NCBI GenBank assembly: GCA_942159475.1
Contig: OW804097.1
Coordinates: 59,912,986 to 59,976,985, forward strand
Direction of reading: 5' to 3'
Source: Sthenelais limicola
Lineage: Eukaryota > Annelida > Polychaeta > Phyllodocida > Sigalionidae
Length of the DNA stretch: 64,000 nt
In this document: positions 48,730 to 62,040 of the stretch, one piece after another
How the letters are laid out: each line of letters starts with the position of its first letter
Position numbering within the stretch: the stretch's first letter is position 1
Position numbers and translations under genes: made by a program
The notes under the pieces: model-generated
Database searches by the model: none
Told to the model about the DNA's origin: nothing
Seen by the model: the letters and a program-made list of their open reading frames with translations, nothing else

Positions 48730-51700
48730 AGGCTATGTGTTACTTGATAATGAATCAATTAACAGTTATTTAAAAGTATACGTATTGACTTGTACTGGGG
48801 AATATTTGTACATTATTAAACGAGGTGAACGGTAGATCAGTGTTACGTACTAGTGATCGACATTGATATGAAAGATTAATATCTATGTGTGTCAGTTCTG
48901 TAACAATAGTTGTTTTTTTAAAAACATGAGAATTGGTACACTTTTTCTGGTTCAGAAAAATAAAAGTCAAAGAAAAATAAAGTAATATGCGAGTTTAAAA
49001 ACATTTTTTCTAGGAAAAAACATATTTTTCCTCTGTACATATAAATGTTGGCACGGCCCTCATCGATCGTAAAAGACATTATCTTCAGTTCCTACAAGGT
49101 GGTTTCCTATAACAACAGATTATTTTGTGTCCTTAAGTCCATTCATGATTCAAGGATAGCCTGCTCAGCTATCCTCGTCCCATATATGCTGGGTCATTCG
49201 AAAATGAGTCAAAAATCGCAAAAAAGGATATTTTTTAAATGTTTTCCCACAGGAACCATCACTCAGAAAGGTTTCCACTTTTAAGAAACACATAAATACT
49301 GATTAGATGTCCTAATGTTTACCACCATTGGAATCCGCTTGATCTCACCCTTTCAAATATTAACACATCACATTTGGTAATATTTAAGATAAGTTACAAT
49401 GGGACGGAAGAGAATTTATAAGAATAAAATTCTTCCTACTGTGGTGGAAGCTGCCCTCGTCCCATATACTCGCTATGTGGAGGAAAACGGGACGAATACT
49501 TGATCTATCTCAAGGATATGTTTGGATAGGATAGGATTGCTTGTTCCCTTATCAATGAGATCAAACACAAATCAATGTTACATAATGTCATCACTACAGA
49601 TATATAACAAATGGTATTTGATTGTTTGGAGTAGCATTAGCACGCTGAGAGCCAGTGATTTATTGATAAGGACAGATAACATACAGTGGTGTGTCACAGT
49701 GGTGTGTCACAGAAGAATAAATGAGTCACAAGTCGCAAAGAAAAATGGATTTTGAGACATAATCATATTTAAAATGATGAGATCAAACGAACTCCAATCA
49801 TGGTAAACATTAGGACATATATATAATAAATACTTCTATATTTTTCAAGCATAAACAAAGTTAGCGCTATTTCTTGAGGGTCAATCACTTGTAAATACTC
49901 CTTAGCAGAAGCAGCATTATATACATGCATGCAGCCTTGGTTTGTTATTCGCATGAACATGATTTTAGTGGGATATACGATAGATAAGAAATGACAATTA
50001 ATAATTATCCCAGTTTACAATATCGTTCCTTTAATCTAGCAGAATGACTACTCATTGGTGATAATCCAATGTTCACATCAGTAAACTGTATAGGATTGTT
50101 GTATATTACCCTGATTGTTCGGAGTCAAATCCTCATCACGACTTCTGAATTGTATAACTCATTAGACAGTATGTAACCATTTCATATCACCCCATTACAT
50201 CTCATCTCATTAACCTAACCTTGTTATCACCCAATGTATAGATATATATCAGAGACGTATAGTCAAGTGTAAATGTAATTTAATTTGATCTAGGAAACTT
50301 ATATTTTTGTAAAATAATGAAAGGTAACCAAAGTAACACTGCACCGATGTATATAACTGTATGTAGTATGCTTAGCTCCCTACGAAAATCACCTTTGGAG
50401 TGAGAGCAGCTGGGCACCACTGAATAAAAGCTTTTGAAAAACAAGTTATAAGTTTAATAAGTTAATCAATCATTTAATGAACTATTTTTCTGCTTAACTT
50501 TATAATCAGTTTAAGTTAATGTATATATTGTGCGTTTCCAAAGGAAACGAATTCTACGGTCAACTATTTGTGCGCAATGGCTAGATTATGAATATCAGAC
50601 GTACTGTAATCTGAAATGCCTCGAATGTCTGTATTAGAAGAACACAGGAGTGGAAGTAAAATTCAGTTTATTAACAACAAGGAAAGTTGCACGCTCCCTG
50701 TTTACAAAGGCAGTTGGATAAACATGAAAGTACAATGCAAGGGAATTAGACATAAGACATCAAACAACATATTGTAATCTAATAATACACAATTGTCTTT
50801 TAGTCTTTGCAATTCCGAGCTTGTCTGTCTCCAAGACTTGAAACCCAGAAATCCCAAAGGGTGTAGTAGGTGTAGATCACTCAGATTCAGTCATGGGTGG
50901 TCCTCTCTAAATGGGTTCCTCTCAAAACCTATACAGTGGCCTTAAGTGGCAACTTGTCAATCAAACCAAGATAGTCAATAGAATACAACAAATGTCAACC
51001 AATAGGATGTCACACTGGCCTTCAGGGATTTACTGCAAAGATGGTAGAAGGTTGTCAATCAAGCAGTCCTTGCATAAGTGCAAAGTTAGTAGTGTTGGCG
51101 TGAATTACATCACACAGAGATGGGCATCCAGATATCCTCCCAGATAAGCGTCCACACTCCTCACACCAATCCTCAACCAACACCTCAAAATGTATCACAT
51201 GAACTTGCTACTCAGGATGATTGACAGAATGGTACCCAATTCACTAACATTCACGAATTTTTTTTTTAAAAATACCGTAGAATGTAAAAACGAAAAAACT
51301 GTATAAATGGACCAATCTCTGTGAACATAAGCCAGCTGAAATGTTTTACATATGGATTAGATTAACTGGCTATTGTGATGTGGCATTGTACTCACATATA
51401 TCGAGAAGAACCTCGAGGTACAGTTTCCATGTATACACATGTATATATATATATATGCGTCTAGGCACGTACAGCTGCTAATTGTACATTTTCTGAAAAT
51501 CTGAGCCAAATAAAAGGGCAGATGATCTGAGCTACCAGTATCATTCTGAATTACATCCTACACGTCTCGACTTCAATTTTTACCTATAGTGACTACAAGT
51601 ATTTGGAACTTCTACTATATTCCTCTAAGGAATAGTGGAGCTAAGATAAATAGATTAATCTTCTAAACCGAGAGATTAACACTATTATATACAATGAATA

Positions 51701-52360
51701 CAAGCGTTAGGTCGTCAGAAATTGAACAAATGTACAATCGGCAGCGCTACATATTTAGTGAATTCTGCTAAATTAGGCTGAGAAGGGATAAATATACCTG
51801 AGTATGCAGAGGCGGGTCCAGGAGTTAGACCCAGGTCATTTATGTGTGGTGGGAGGGGGCTAATTAGCTCAATTTGAAAAAAGACCTCTTCATTTTATAG
51901 GAATAGATCTGGCAAAATTTCGCTTGTTAAAATCAAAGCTGCCCGAGATGAGATGAATGAAACTGGTTATAAAAAGAAACACTAAAATAGCTGGTTTAGA
52001 TTAATGACCCAACAGTTTCATATAGCCACCATAGGTCTGGGGGCATGGTCCTCCAGGAAAGGTTTTAGAAAATGAGTGCCAATTGAGCACATTCTGCAGG
52101 GCCCTGAGCCTCAGATCTAAAATTACTGATGCACTTTAAAATATATTACCGACTTTTAAGGCCCTTAAAACCCCACAATCAGAATTACTGATTATGGGAA
52201 CCCTGCCTTGAACTGCCCTTAGTTGAGTAGGGGAAATATGGATCTCCATTCAGGGTTCTTCTGAGAAATATATGCGAGTGTAATGAGTCCAAGCTGAGGG
52301 CCTGTAGGGAACATGATCCCCAGGATATTTTTAGCGTATTGAGTACTGTTTTAATGCATT
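48730..52360. other. Intergenic or intronic stretch; no gene seen
   Basis: Family III repeats near 49305-49360 (reverse) and 49700-49815, partial family I ends near 51476-51500 and 51715-51800. Otherwise AT-rich without coding signal. Confidence 0.55.
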
Positions 52361-52364
52361 GCCG

Positions 52365-52440
52365 TTCTGCTGGTTTCCAGCCATTCTGCTGGTTTTCAGG
52401 CATTCTGCTGGTTTTTAGGCATTCTGCTGGTTTTCAGGCC
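52365..52440 (+). repeat. 19-bp tandem repeat, four copies
   Basis: TTCTGCTGGTTTTCAGGCA in four consecutive copies with one to three changes. Confidence 0.9.
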
Positions 52441-54060
52441 CATCCTTTAAGGTTCAGAAGGTAATAATATCTTACTATTTTCACAGAACTACTTTTTATT
52501 AAAGATATTACAAGGGTTCAATGATTCTTAAATACCATAATAGAGGGTTTCTGAAGAATAAAAAGAAGGGAATAGCCCTGGATGAAAACAAAATTGAAAA
52601 AAATGTGATAGTATAATGTACATCAGTTGAAGTTGCATGAATTCTATAGTGTTCTAAATCAGTAGAGGAAAAGAAATTGATATAGTGATGAATAAAAACT
52701 TCATACTGCAATTGGGAGAATTATAATATTTTGCACTAATCTTAAAGTTTCTCCCAAAAGGATATAACATACAATTCACTTCAACACCATATTCTGAGAG
52801 TTTGCAGGGAAAATGTGTATTTGAATTTCTATATATTTGTTTCCCTATTTAGCATGCCATTTAAACGCAAGAAATATTTTGTGTAGTGTAGGAGTAATTG
52901 CTCAAATGAATTGATGAATTCAAGATTAGGACTGGCTATTGGAATAAAATATTATATGGCTAATTTACATGTCAACAGTGAAATATGTTTATTTATATTA
53001 GGACAGAATTTCAGACTTGTGAAATTCAAAAAATAATCATTGATTGACTGATTGCAGTCATTCTTTTTACCTTGCTCTGATATGTCCAGTAAAATATGAG
53101 CATTACAATGCTTATTTAATTTTAGAGTAGGGCTAGTACTGGACACAAGTGCTGCTTCTTAGACCAAATTTGTTTGGACAACATGATTTGGTGAGGTGAC
53201 TCAGGCATAAAACTATTCAGCTAGTATACATTCTGTCAGGAACACAATCTGAAATCCCATTTTAATATATCATTTTAAATCATGAGGATGCTGTTGCAAA
53301 GTATTGGGTCTTTGTGTATATATATGAGGGATCTTTTGATTTGTTTTGCATTGTTTTGCATTGCAACTATCAAAGTTTTGCCTTAGAAATCTTTATGAGG
53401 TGGGGTCTAGGGGGAGGGGGCACTCGCCCCCAGGCCCCTATTCCCTGGATCCACCCCTGGTATATGTGGTGTTGTATTGATTTTAAAAAGATGTGTTCTC
53501 GGTTATTTGAGGATTTGAGGATTGATGAAGGTGAATTGTATATTATTTGATGATCTGGCCCATATAAAACGGTGGCTGGAAGAAGGATATAACTTCTGGT
53601 TTTATAGCCCAACGAGAGTATTTAAAGGTTTTTATTCAGCAAGAACATTATGTAGTATGTACAATATCCTCAGCCTCAGTATATTCTTGTTGCATAGCCC
53701 AAGTCCTCCAGGATGTTCTCATAGTACGTGATCTAGATAAAATGAATGATAAAATGTAAGAGAATCGTTGATAACATATGACTATGAGATATAAACTAAA
53801 ATAACTAATCAGCCGCAATTACTATTCCATTAATCTCTTTCAAACTATCTAAAAGTACAAAAAATGTACAATAATATTATGTTGAATGAAATGTCAAACG
53901 TTGGGAAAGAAACGATTGGTGATGGGATGTCTATAGGTTTGAAGCGTGCATTAATGCATTTTTTATTGTTTTGGTCGATGTGTTTGGGTAATTTCCCCTG
54001 AGAGCATTAATGCTTAGTTGAATATGGGCCTGAACCGCACTGCACCCTCCCTCCCTCTCC
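52441..54060. other. Non-coding stretch; no gene seen
   Basis: AT-rich; partial family I right end near 53510-53545. No coding signal. Confidence 0.5.
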
Positions 54061-54062
54061 CT

Positions 54063-54410
54063 CCAATAGGGGATTTATATGTGCCACTGCGCATGTCTGT
54101 TACAGGGCATCCTGGGATGGATTCTGATGAAATCTGACAGACAAATATTTGGCAACATTTTTATCGAAAATTGCAAGAATATTTTCACTAATATCATATA
54201 GGTTTTATAAATGATATAAATACCAAATGCATGATGGGAAAGATGGGGACATGTGCCATGGAAACATGTACAACACATGGATATTGACATTAGAGCATTG
54301 ATATATAGTCCATGGTGAAGATGGCATATTTTCTATAGATTTAAGACTACATTAGTCCCATAATTCCTTGTGAATCAAAATTCAAAATGGCGGCTATACA
54401 AATCCCCTAT
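54063..54410 (-). repeat. MITE-like element, family IV
   Basis: Starts AATAGGGGATTTATATGTGC and ends TATACAAATCCCCTATT, an inverted pair. Blocks are shared with 38043-38390 in reverse orientation. Confidence 0.65.
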
Positions 54411-54414
54411 TCCA

Positions 54415-55250
54415 CTCACTTCCTCTTTTCCATCTTTCTTTCCTTCCTCTTTAACCTCTGCTGCACTGTACTACGGAAACCCATGATTGCCATCTTGCCT
54501 CTCGCTTATCGCCTGTCACCTCTCGCCTGTCACCTCTCCCTTCCACTTCTCACCTATCGCCTCTAACCATTCAATTCTCGTGTCTTGCCTATTGTGTCTC
54601 ACTGACCTTTCTCACACTCACTCTCCTCCGCCTCATTTCCCTCAACTCTCTTTCTCATATGAGTTTCTGTCTCTTATTAAGTCTCTCGCTCCCTATCTCT
54701 CAGTCCGCCCCCCCCCCCCTCCCCAGGGCGTCGCAAGCTAATTTCAATTGGGGGGGGGGGTCAAATTATAAGTTTGACCTTTGGTACCCCACTACACATT
54801 AATAATTTGTAGTGGTGTAAAATATCAAAACTTACTGTATTTTGTCATTTTCATATCATTATCAACATACATAACCAATGCCAGCAGAAATGACAAATGA
54901 CTATCAGGATTGATAGGCTGTAGATAGGCTGTCGTAAAAAAAAATGCCAGTTAAAAAAGTACTTTCGCACTGGGAAGTATGCTAGGATATTGGGTGGTTT
55001 TGAGGGGGTACCACAATACAGTTTAAATATGAGGCCTAAATCTCTGTCATGGTGTGTATACATTCTTGTTAATTGTAAGCTGCACATTACCTTCTTGAAA
55101 TGTACGGGTTTTTACCCTACCAATAATTCACAATGATACATTAAAAACAAAATCATTGGCATTATTAAAATAAATTATGAAAGTCCCATTGGTGTATCAT
55201 GTGAGTATTGTATGTCTGCTTGTAATTTGTAATATGTGATGTATCACAGG
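54415..55250. other. Non-coding stretch with CT-rich and poly-C/poly-G runs
   Basis: Contains CTCGCCTGTCACCTCTC-like units (54500-54560) and C and G homopolymers near 54710 and 54755. No gene. Confidence 0.6.
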
Positions 55251-55264
55251 GGAATGAGTCATAA

Positions 55265-55730
55265 ACCACAAAATCGATGTAGAGACAGAGAAAGAAGAGA
55301 CAGAGAAAGAGAAGACAGGGAGAGAGAAGACTGAGTGAAAGAAGACATGGAAGAGAAAAGACATGAGAGATAGGGATAGAGAGAAGACATGAGAGAGAGA
55401 CATAAGAGTGATGACATGAGAGAGAGAAGACAGAGAGAAGACATGAGAGAGAAGAGGTGAGGGGGAAGACAGAGAGGGTGAAAATAGAGACAGAAGACAT
55501 GAGACTGAGATTGAGAGAGAAAACATGAAATAGAGAAGACATGATAGAGAGAAGACATGAGGGAGAAAGCATGAGAGAGAAAACATGAGTGAGAAGAGAG
55601 AGAGAGAAGACATGACACAGTCTTGAGAGAAGACTTGACAGAGAAAAGACATGAGAGAGAATACTTGAGAAAGAAGACATGAGAGAGAAGACATGAGAGA
55701 GAAGACATGAGAGAGAAATTATGTGCAGGT
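55265..55730 (+). repeat. GA-rich minisatellite (AGAAGACATGAGAGAG units)
   Basis: About 25-30 degenerate units of 12-18 bases rich in GAAGACATGAGAGA. The long minus-strand serine/leucine-rich frames (up to 206 codons) are produced by this repeat and are not genes. Confidence 0.9.
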
Positions 55731-56169
55731 GAACCATCACCGAATATAGTGGCGACATAGCCATAGCAACGCCTTCTGGGAACAACGCCCCCTTTGGTCC
55801 CGTCTATGACGCCCTCCCAATGTTTACATATGACATCATAGTCCCATGTGTTCCGCGCCCACCTCTTACCTTCCACTCTCTAACGCCCACTTGCCCAAGC
55901 TGCACATACAAATGTTTTTCTTTATTATTGAATATGTATTATGGTGAATAAAACCTCCTGCTGTTTCAAGGCCATTCCTTCTCTTGAGTTCTTCATTTCC
56001 TTCAGTGACAGGCGTCCAAGCCACATATTCTAATATATTTAAAGGTGATGATCTGATAATAATACAGGATCATGATATGTGATATCAGTCATCTTAAATA
56101 CCACTCAGTCCAATACCCATCATATCTAACAATAGATATTAAATTCTGCAAACATAGTCCAGCTAAACT

Positions 56170-56365
56170 AGACCAATCATAGCCCCGTGCGAAAGCCATT
56201 TTTGCTGAAAATAAACACAAGCTTAGTACTGCCACCCAACACTCAGGTCTGAGGAATCAAAATATCCCAAACCTCATCTAACTCACTTTTCTCACTTAAT
56301 TCAATCTTACCCTCTCTTCTTTCACCATTTTGAAGTCTAATGCCTTACCACTAGACCAGCGAATC
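56170..56365 (-). mobile_element. tRNA-derived SINE, second copy
   Basis: The minus-strand head has TGGTCTAGTGG and the tail matches the copy at 18875-19220 (AAAATGGCTTTCGCACGGGG, AGTGAGTTAGAT). The B box is missing, so it is partial. Confidence 0.5.
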
Positions 56366-56424
56366 TGACTGAATAGGCAAGCATGTAAACACTATACTGA
56401 TTTTGTTTCTTTAGCCACTGTGTG

Positions 56425-57582
56425 CAGGTGACGCCAAATCCCTAAGAAATATGGTTGCCTGACGGGCAACAAGAATTTCAAAAGTGGTTGCCCAGCAACA
56501 AAATGACTTTCGTTGGTTAAAATCTAGAGACAAATTAATTTCAGACGAATTAAATTGAAATAAAATAAGAGTTGTATTCAATAGTAGTAATGTAACATTG
56601 ACAGCTCTGAACGCCCAAAAATCAATTAAGAAATTACTGAAAATATTACTGAAATTCCTTGTCATTTATTTGCATTACCTTCTTTGATAATTGAATGAAA
56701 TCAAACATTTTAATGATATATCTATGGTGACTATACAACTAATTTAGATGACCCTTAAAATAAGTCAAACAACACTCATTTTACTAACAAATTTCTGGAG
56801 AGCATGCCCCAGTTCTTTTGTCTATCACCGTCCATGTCGGTTTTTCTTTACTGATTGTCATAATCCCATGGCAGTGGGGTTGTTTCCAATATAGCATTCG
56901 AAAGGGCTTTTAGTCTTCCTTGGGATTATGTGAAAATATCATCATTTTATATTTCTATAAATTAATAAAATGACAATGAATATTTGCACCTATACTGGCA
57001 ATTTCATTTAGTTTCAATGAACTTCAAGACATTTCTTGGTCTCTGTAAAATATTTTCGGTCTCCACTGTTCCATTTTGGCAGAGACCAACAGTCTCTCAT
57101 CTCCAAATTCACTATGTTGCATACTGCTATGTTTGATATATTGCTTCATATCACCCCAACTACGTTCTATATCTTTTTAAGCCCTGATCAGTCACTGTTT
57201 TCCAGTGTTTACTTGATTAATCACATAGTGAGAGCGTCAGTGTACAGTAAAAACAGAATCTTTGAAAATTCCAACAGGATTCCAGGCCTATAACAATTTT
57301 CCAGGTCCTTCGACCAAAATGTCCATTTTCCAGGCCTTGAATATATTTTAAATATTGTCCAAAGGTGTTCGAAAATGTTATTGATAGAAAATGGGTGTCT
57401 TTCTCAATGTTATTTTAAAAAGTCAATGTATGAAACTAATGTTGATAGCATCAAGATATAATGGAAATAAATAAGTTTGGTTTGGGCCAGTTGCCCGCCG
57501 GGCAACTGACCATACATTTTTAGTTGCCCAGATAAAAATTATGGTTACCCGGGCGCCCGGGCACCCGATTTGGCGGACCCTG
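56425..57582. mobile_element. hAT-like non-autonomous transposon
   Basis: The left end CAGGTGACGCCAAATC and right end GATTTGGCGGACCCTG are inverted repeats (CAGGG-type ends, as in hAT elements). Both are followed inward by GGTTGCC...GGGCAAC and GTTGCCCG...GGGCAAC blocks. The 1.16-kb interior shows no transposase. An 8-bp target duplication was not confirmed, although TGTGTG flanks both ends. Confidence 0.55.
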
Positions 57583-58140
57583 TGTGTGGTGGGCCTGTTA
57601 GGTTTCTAAAGGCTAATAGGCATACCACGAAGCACAAATTGTACCATATTTAAATTGCCCAGTAATTCAAATAAATAGTTTTGGTCATATATTGTGTTTT
57701 ATCGTTAAAAGGCTTGATATCAACACAATGTTGTGAATATTGACCAGGCAACTGCTCATCCCACCCCCGCCAACACACACACCCTTTCTGCCAGTCTGGG
57801 CGTATGCATGTGCGTGTGTGCTTTGAAAGCATTTAAGCACGGCGCAAGTACAAATTATGCTACAACAAGTGCCGAAGGCACTTGGATTGTAGAGGCAGTT
57901 GTGTTTCTACTTCTTATAGGAATCTCACAATTTACTGGACGTTTATTCTTTTTAATTTGGACATATTAATTTGATTGCCCCAAATGGCTAAAATCACAGG
58001 GTGCCTATGTTGGGGGTAGTACCCAGGGGTAGTAAGGTCTTTAAAAAAATTAGTATTATTATTATTATTTATCTTTCACAACTTAGTACCTGAGCATTCT
58101 AAGCATATGAACCATAAGCATATGAACAATATATATGGAA
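57583..58140. other. Non-coding stretch; no gene seen
   Basis: Only short frames and an ATT run near 58052-58066. Confidence 0.5.
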
Positions 58141-58148
58141 AATATTTG

Positions 58149-58440
58149 ATAACGAGGGAGGACAGAGAGGGAGAGAAGGAAAGACAGAGGGATCGAGGGA
58201 GAGACAGAGAGGGAGAGGGAGGGACAGAGAGGGAGAGGGAGAGACTGAGAGGGGGAGGGAGGGACAGAGAGAGAGAGAGGGAGGGACAGAGAGAGAGAGA
58301 GAGAGAGGAAGGAAGGGACAGAGAGATAGGGGGAGAGGAGAAGAGAGGGAGAGGAGAATGACAGATATATAAGATGGTAAGGAGAGAGAGAGAGAGAGAG
58401 GGAGGGAGGGAGGGAGGGAGAGAAGGAAATCAGAGGTTAA
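58149..58440 (+). repeat. GA-rich low-complexity tract
   Basis: GAGAGGGAGGGACAGAGA-type units and (GA)n. The R/E-rich frame at 58107-58361 is an artefact. Confidence 0.9.
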
Positions 58441-59300
58441 GACTATTTTAAAATATCACTATTAGTTTAGCAAATAAGAAAGGAGAGAGAGAAGGTAACA
58501 GAAGGAGAGGGGAATGGGGAGGAAAGAGAATGGAAGAGGAGAGATGCAAAGATACCAGTCAGTCATACAAAGTGCAGGGAAAGGTGTTGAAGCTACTGAG
58601 GGTTACATAAGACCACTAACTCAGGTTGCAGGGAGACATGAGCAGTGAGGCATGACGTGACGTCACCCACTGGGTGACCGTGGGTCTGCTACATAGGTTG
58701 TCGTAATATGTGGCGATGTTGGCGGCCCGCTTTTGGGTAGATGACGCTTTGTGGTAGATGATAGTCTGGCCCCTGGTCGAGAACGGGTCAATTTACATAT
58801 ATGGGAAATACATAATTGATGTCCTGTAATGGTGCAGGAAACTGACGATTGTAGCAGGTTGGTAGCACAATGATGTTTATTTCAGGGTGTGTGTGATATA
58901 GTGGTGGTGCGGAGGGGGAGGGGGGAGGAGGAGTGCTCACTTGGCCCCTTCCTGGTGGTGGAACCAGTACAGAAATATCCCACATGTGTCGCAGAATTAA
59001 TGAGTCTTAAATAAGTTGCAAAACACCGATTTTAAGATACCATCGCATTTTTAAAAAATGAGATCAAGCGAATCCCAAGATTTAGAACACCTAGTATAAG
59101 TATACTTCTATTTATTTTACGTTTGAAAATTATGCTTCATAAAATGAGCTTAGATGCAAACAGAATATATTTAATACACAACCCAAATTTTAGACAACAA
59201 AAAAGAGGTTTCAAATACAATTCAAGATTGTTTCTATCAATGCTATTCCAAATATACCCAAATATTCCTACACATTGATCATTTTTCAGCCTAATTTATC
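58441..59300. other. Non-coding stretch; no gene seen
   Basis: Continues GA-rich to about 58550. A family III repeat lies at 58985-59090. Nothing coding. Confidence 0.5.
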
Positions 59301-59308
59301 AAACACAT

Positions 59309-59532
59309 GGGTCAGATTGTCAGAAAATGTACAATTGACCGCTCTATATACATTTAAGTAAATTCTAACCAGATACGAATTGGGCTGACAATACTGTGTA
59401 TATCTGAGTATATTTTATTTCACTCATTTCAAAATCCTGTTATAGGTCATGTTGAACTTTACTTTGAACTTCAGTTTTGTCCTAAATTCTGGTTATTTGA
59501 GAGGATGTGTGAAGGCGAATTGTACATTTTCT
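59309..59532 (+). repeat. MITE-like inverted-repeat element, family I (best copy)
   Basis: The left end GGGTCAGATTGTCAGAAAAT is followed by GTACAATTG. The right end is GAAGGCGAATTGTACATTTT. About 224 bases. This copy shows the inverted ends most clearly. Confidence 0.7.
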
Positions 59533-59559
59533 CATTCTAGGCGTATCCTGTGTACTGCC

Positions 59560-60097
59560 CTGGGTATCGTTGTACTAATATAAGATGATCTTTCTGTAAG
59601 ATCATCTTATATTTAAGATGGTTACCAAAATATAAGATGATCTTAAATTCTGTTGTACTAACGTGATCTTAGGGAATCTTATATGTAAGTCGATTTACAG
59701 TATCCTAAGACGATCTTACAACATTTAAGACATTGCGGGGGAGAATATTTCAGGTGACACCTCTTACTGACCTTCACCTGAAATTCCGATTCAAAACTGC
59801 AATGTATATTATTAAAATAAAAATGTATGTACGGAGTGTGTAATTGCATGAGTAAGACCATACATGTGTATACATTTATGCGAGTCTGCCTTAGGCTCCA
59901 TCTCGAATGAATTCCTACATGTTCCTATATCTAAGAAGCTGCTAAGACACCTATGACGCTGTCTTAGAAATCTTACGTTGTCTTACCTTATCTTAGCTTA
60001 TTTTACCATTAGTACAACACCCCCATCTTACGTAAGTCGATCTTACAATTTCTGAACTTAAATTCCTGTCTTACAACGTTAGTACAACGGCACCCTG
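59560..60097. mobile_element. MITE-like element built from AAGATGATCTT-type palindromes
   Basis: The left end CTGGGTATCGTTGTACTAAT and right end GTTAGTACAACGGCACCCTG are inverted repeats. The interior is packed with variants of TAAGATGATCTTA and TAAGTCGATCTTAC in both orientations, giving extensive self-pairing. A further internal TTGTACTAAC-type end occurs near 59653 and 60021. No coding. Confidence 0.65.
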
Positions 60098-60099
60098 AC

Positions 60100-61770
60100 C
60101 CGTACATGTTTGTTAAATGGTGGCGATACAATAATCAATAGATGGTTTGTGTTTGCATCCATTGATGACTGTTATTGACATCATTGTAAGTGTGCAATGG
60201 CACGCAATCATGGGTAATATGTGTATAAATGAATCAATGGCGGCGCCCATGAAAGGGTTAACGTGTTTATTACAGAGTATTTCTCCATCAGAGTGGAAAA
60301 ATCAGATTGTAGAATTTTCAAGTAAAATTCTTAATTAATTTTGCACAAACTGGGCCATACTTGGGAAAGCTCTTATCATTCCTCACCAGTGATTAACTCA
60401 TTTGATATCACGTGTCTCTACACACGCTCACATCTGCTCCTGAGCTCAAAGTTTGAAAGATTTGAATGATGCAGGCAACTTTGAAAGAGTGTAACTTCAC
60501 TAAATCATTGGAGTATCAAAATCATATTTGCAAACATATTTGCTCAAGTCTAATAAAACCTTGTGATTATAATTATATCCATTTTTTCTACCTTCCTAGT
60601 CCAATCGTACATCTCTAATCGCTAAGTACACCTTATAATTAGCAAACTATTTTGACAGCCCTAAACATCTTTTAGCTCTTCTATCCCTTCATGACCTCAT
60701 TATAACAACCTCCCAAAGCAGGGCAGATTCTACTAATCGTATGACTGAGAAAACGAAAGGAGTAAAGCTTTGCACTGGAGGATGCATTATAAGTACTCCA
60801 AATCTTACCCACTGGGCTCTATTTGTGACTCACAATCGGGACCCAAATCGTGCTCCAAATCGTGAATGTGTGGGGAAAAGGTGCATTTCACCCACAGACC
60901 ATGAAATCATACGATTTAACAAATCGTGACTGTGTGTTCATGGCAAGATGGCTCGTATCACACTGTTGCCTTTGTCCTACAATCAATAGATACCAATGTT
61001 AAAAAGCATCGGTTATCCGCTAGCATCCTATTCATCATTGTGCTGGTTTTCCGCCTCATAATCAATAAGGCGGAAGTCGGAAGACCGTTACGGACTGCCA
61101 AGGTCCTTCAGGGTGCAGGCAAGTTTAGTTTAGTTTAAGATATTGCAGTGAAGGTTGATAACAAATAGAATAAATTAGAAATACTGGTTCTCTTCATATA
61201 ATATTATACTCTTAGTAACATAGCTGACACACAGTATTATTCAATCTGTAAAACCCATAAATCATACAACCTATTAATGAATATAATTATATGTTTTTTT
61301 AAGAAGACAACATTTTTACTATACATAACCAAGCGTGTATATAGCCTTGTAAAGTCGAATCTCGACTACCAAACTAAAAACTAGGTGTCTATAAAGATTG
61401 GTATATACCAATTAACGATATTTTCGATTAAGAAGCTGTCCTATTGAAATGTAACCTATTAAACCTATAAATCTTGCTTTTTTTCGACGTTTGCCGAGAG
61501 TACAGCTTTAATATCAAATTCACATGGGGATGAAAATAGTTCTAATACAGTGCTTAGATGGTGAGTGGTTAGTAACAGTAGTATGAGGTAAAAAACAGCG
61601 ATAGTGATGAATACCGGACTTATCTTCGAGTTAAGTAAATTATTTCTCCAGCTGGGCAAGAAAAGAGTTCAACACAACAAGTTGGTGTGTTTCGGCTCAG
61701 AGCAAAATAATTGGGTGAATCAATTTATTCGAGGCTATTTATACACATAGGTACATACTGATCCAACAAT
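60100..61770. other. Intergenic stretch; no gene seen
   Basis: A 70-codon frame at 60926-61138 contains a hydrophobic segment but no family motif; it is not called as a gene. Confidence 0.5.
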
Positions 61771-61774
61771 TAGC

Positions 61775-62040
61775 GTGGGTGTACACCCCCCCCCCTCCCC
61801 CTGCATCCTGCGTCCAGTTTAACTGATCGAGAGGTGGGGGGGGGGGGGGGAGAGGTGGGGCCTGCGTCCAGCTTTAAAAAAAATTAAAAAAATAAATAAG
61901 TGAAATCAGGAAAACAGCTTTTCCTGCGTCTGGAAATCAGTTTTTTACCAGCCTGCATCTGCGTCCACTAGGGGACTGCATGCTGCGTCCAGTATAAAAA
62001 AAACGGCATCCTGCGTCTATGTTATGGGGTACACACCCAC
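61775..62040. repeat. Repeat with CTGCGTCCAG motifs and homopolymer runs
   Basis: GTGGGTGTACACCCC near 61775 and GGGGTACACACCCAC near 62026 are inverted. Between them CTGCGTCCA or CTGCGTCTG recurs about seven times, along with a C run, a G run of about 14 and A-rich runs. Possibly a small mobile element. Confidence 0.5.

Noticed and set aside
55165..55876. Long minus-strand frames (up to 206 codons) rich in S, L and F
   Set aside because: They lie over a GA-rich minisatellite and overlap in several frames; composition explains them.
60926..61138. 70-codon frame with a hydrophobic helix (ASILFIIVLVFRLI)
   Set aside because: No family motif and no consistent splice sites or partner exons; chance remains most likely.
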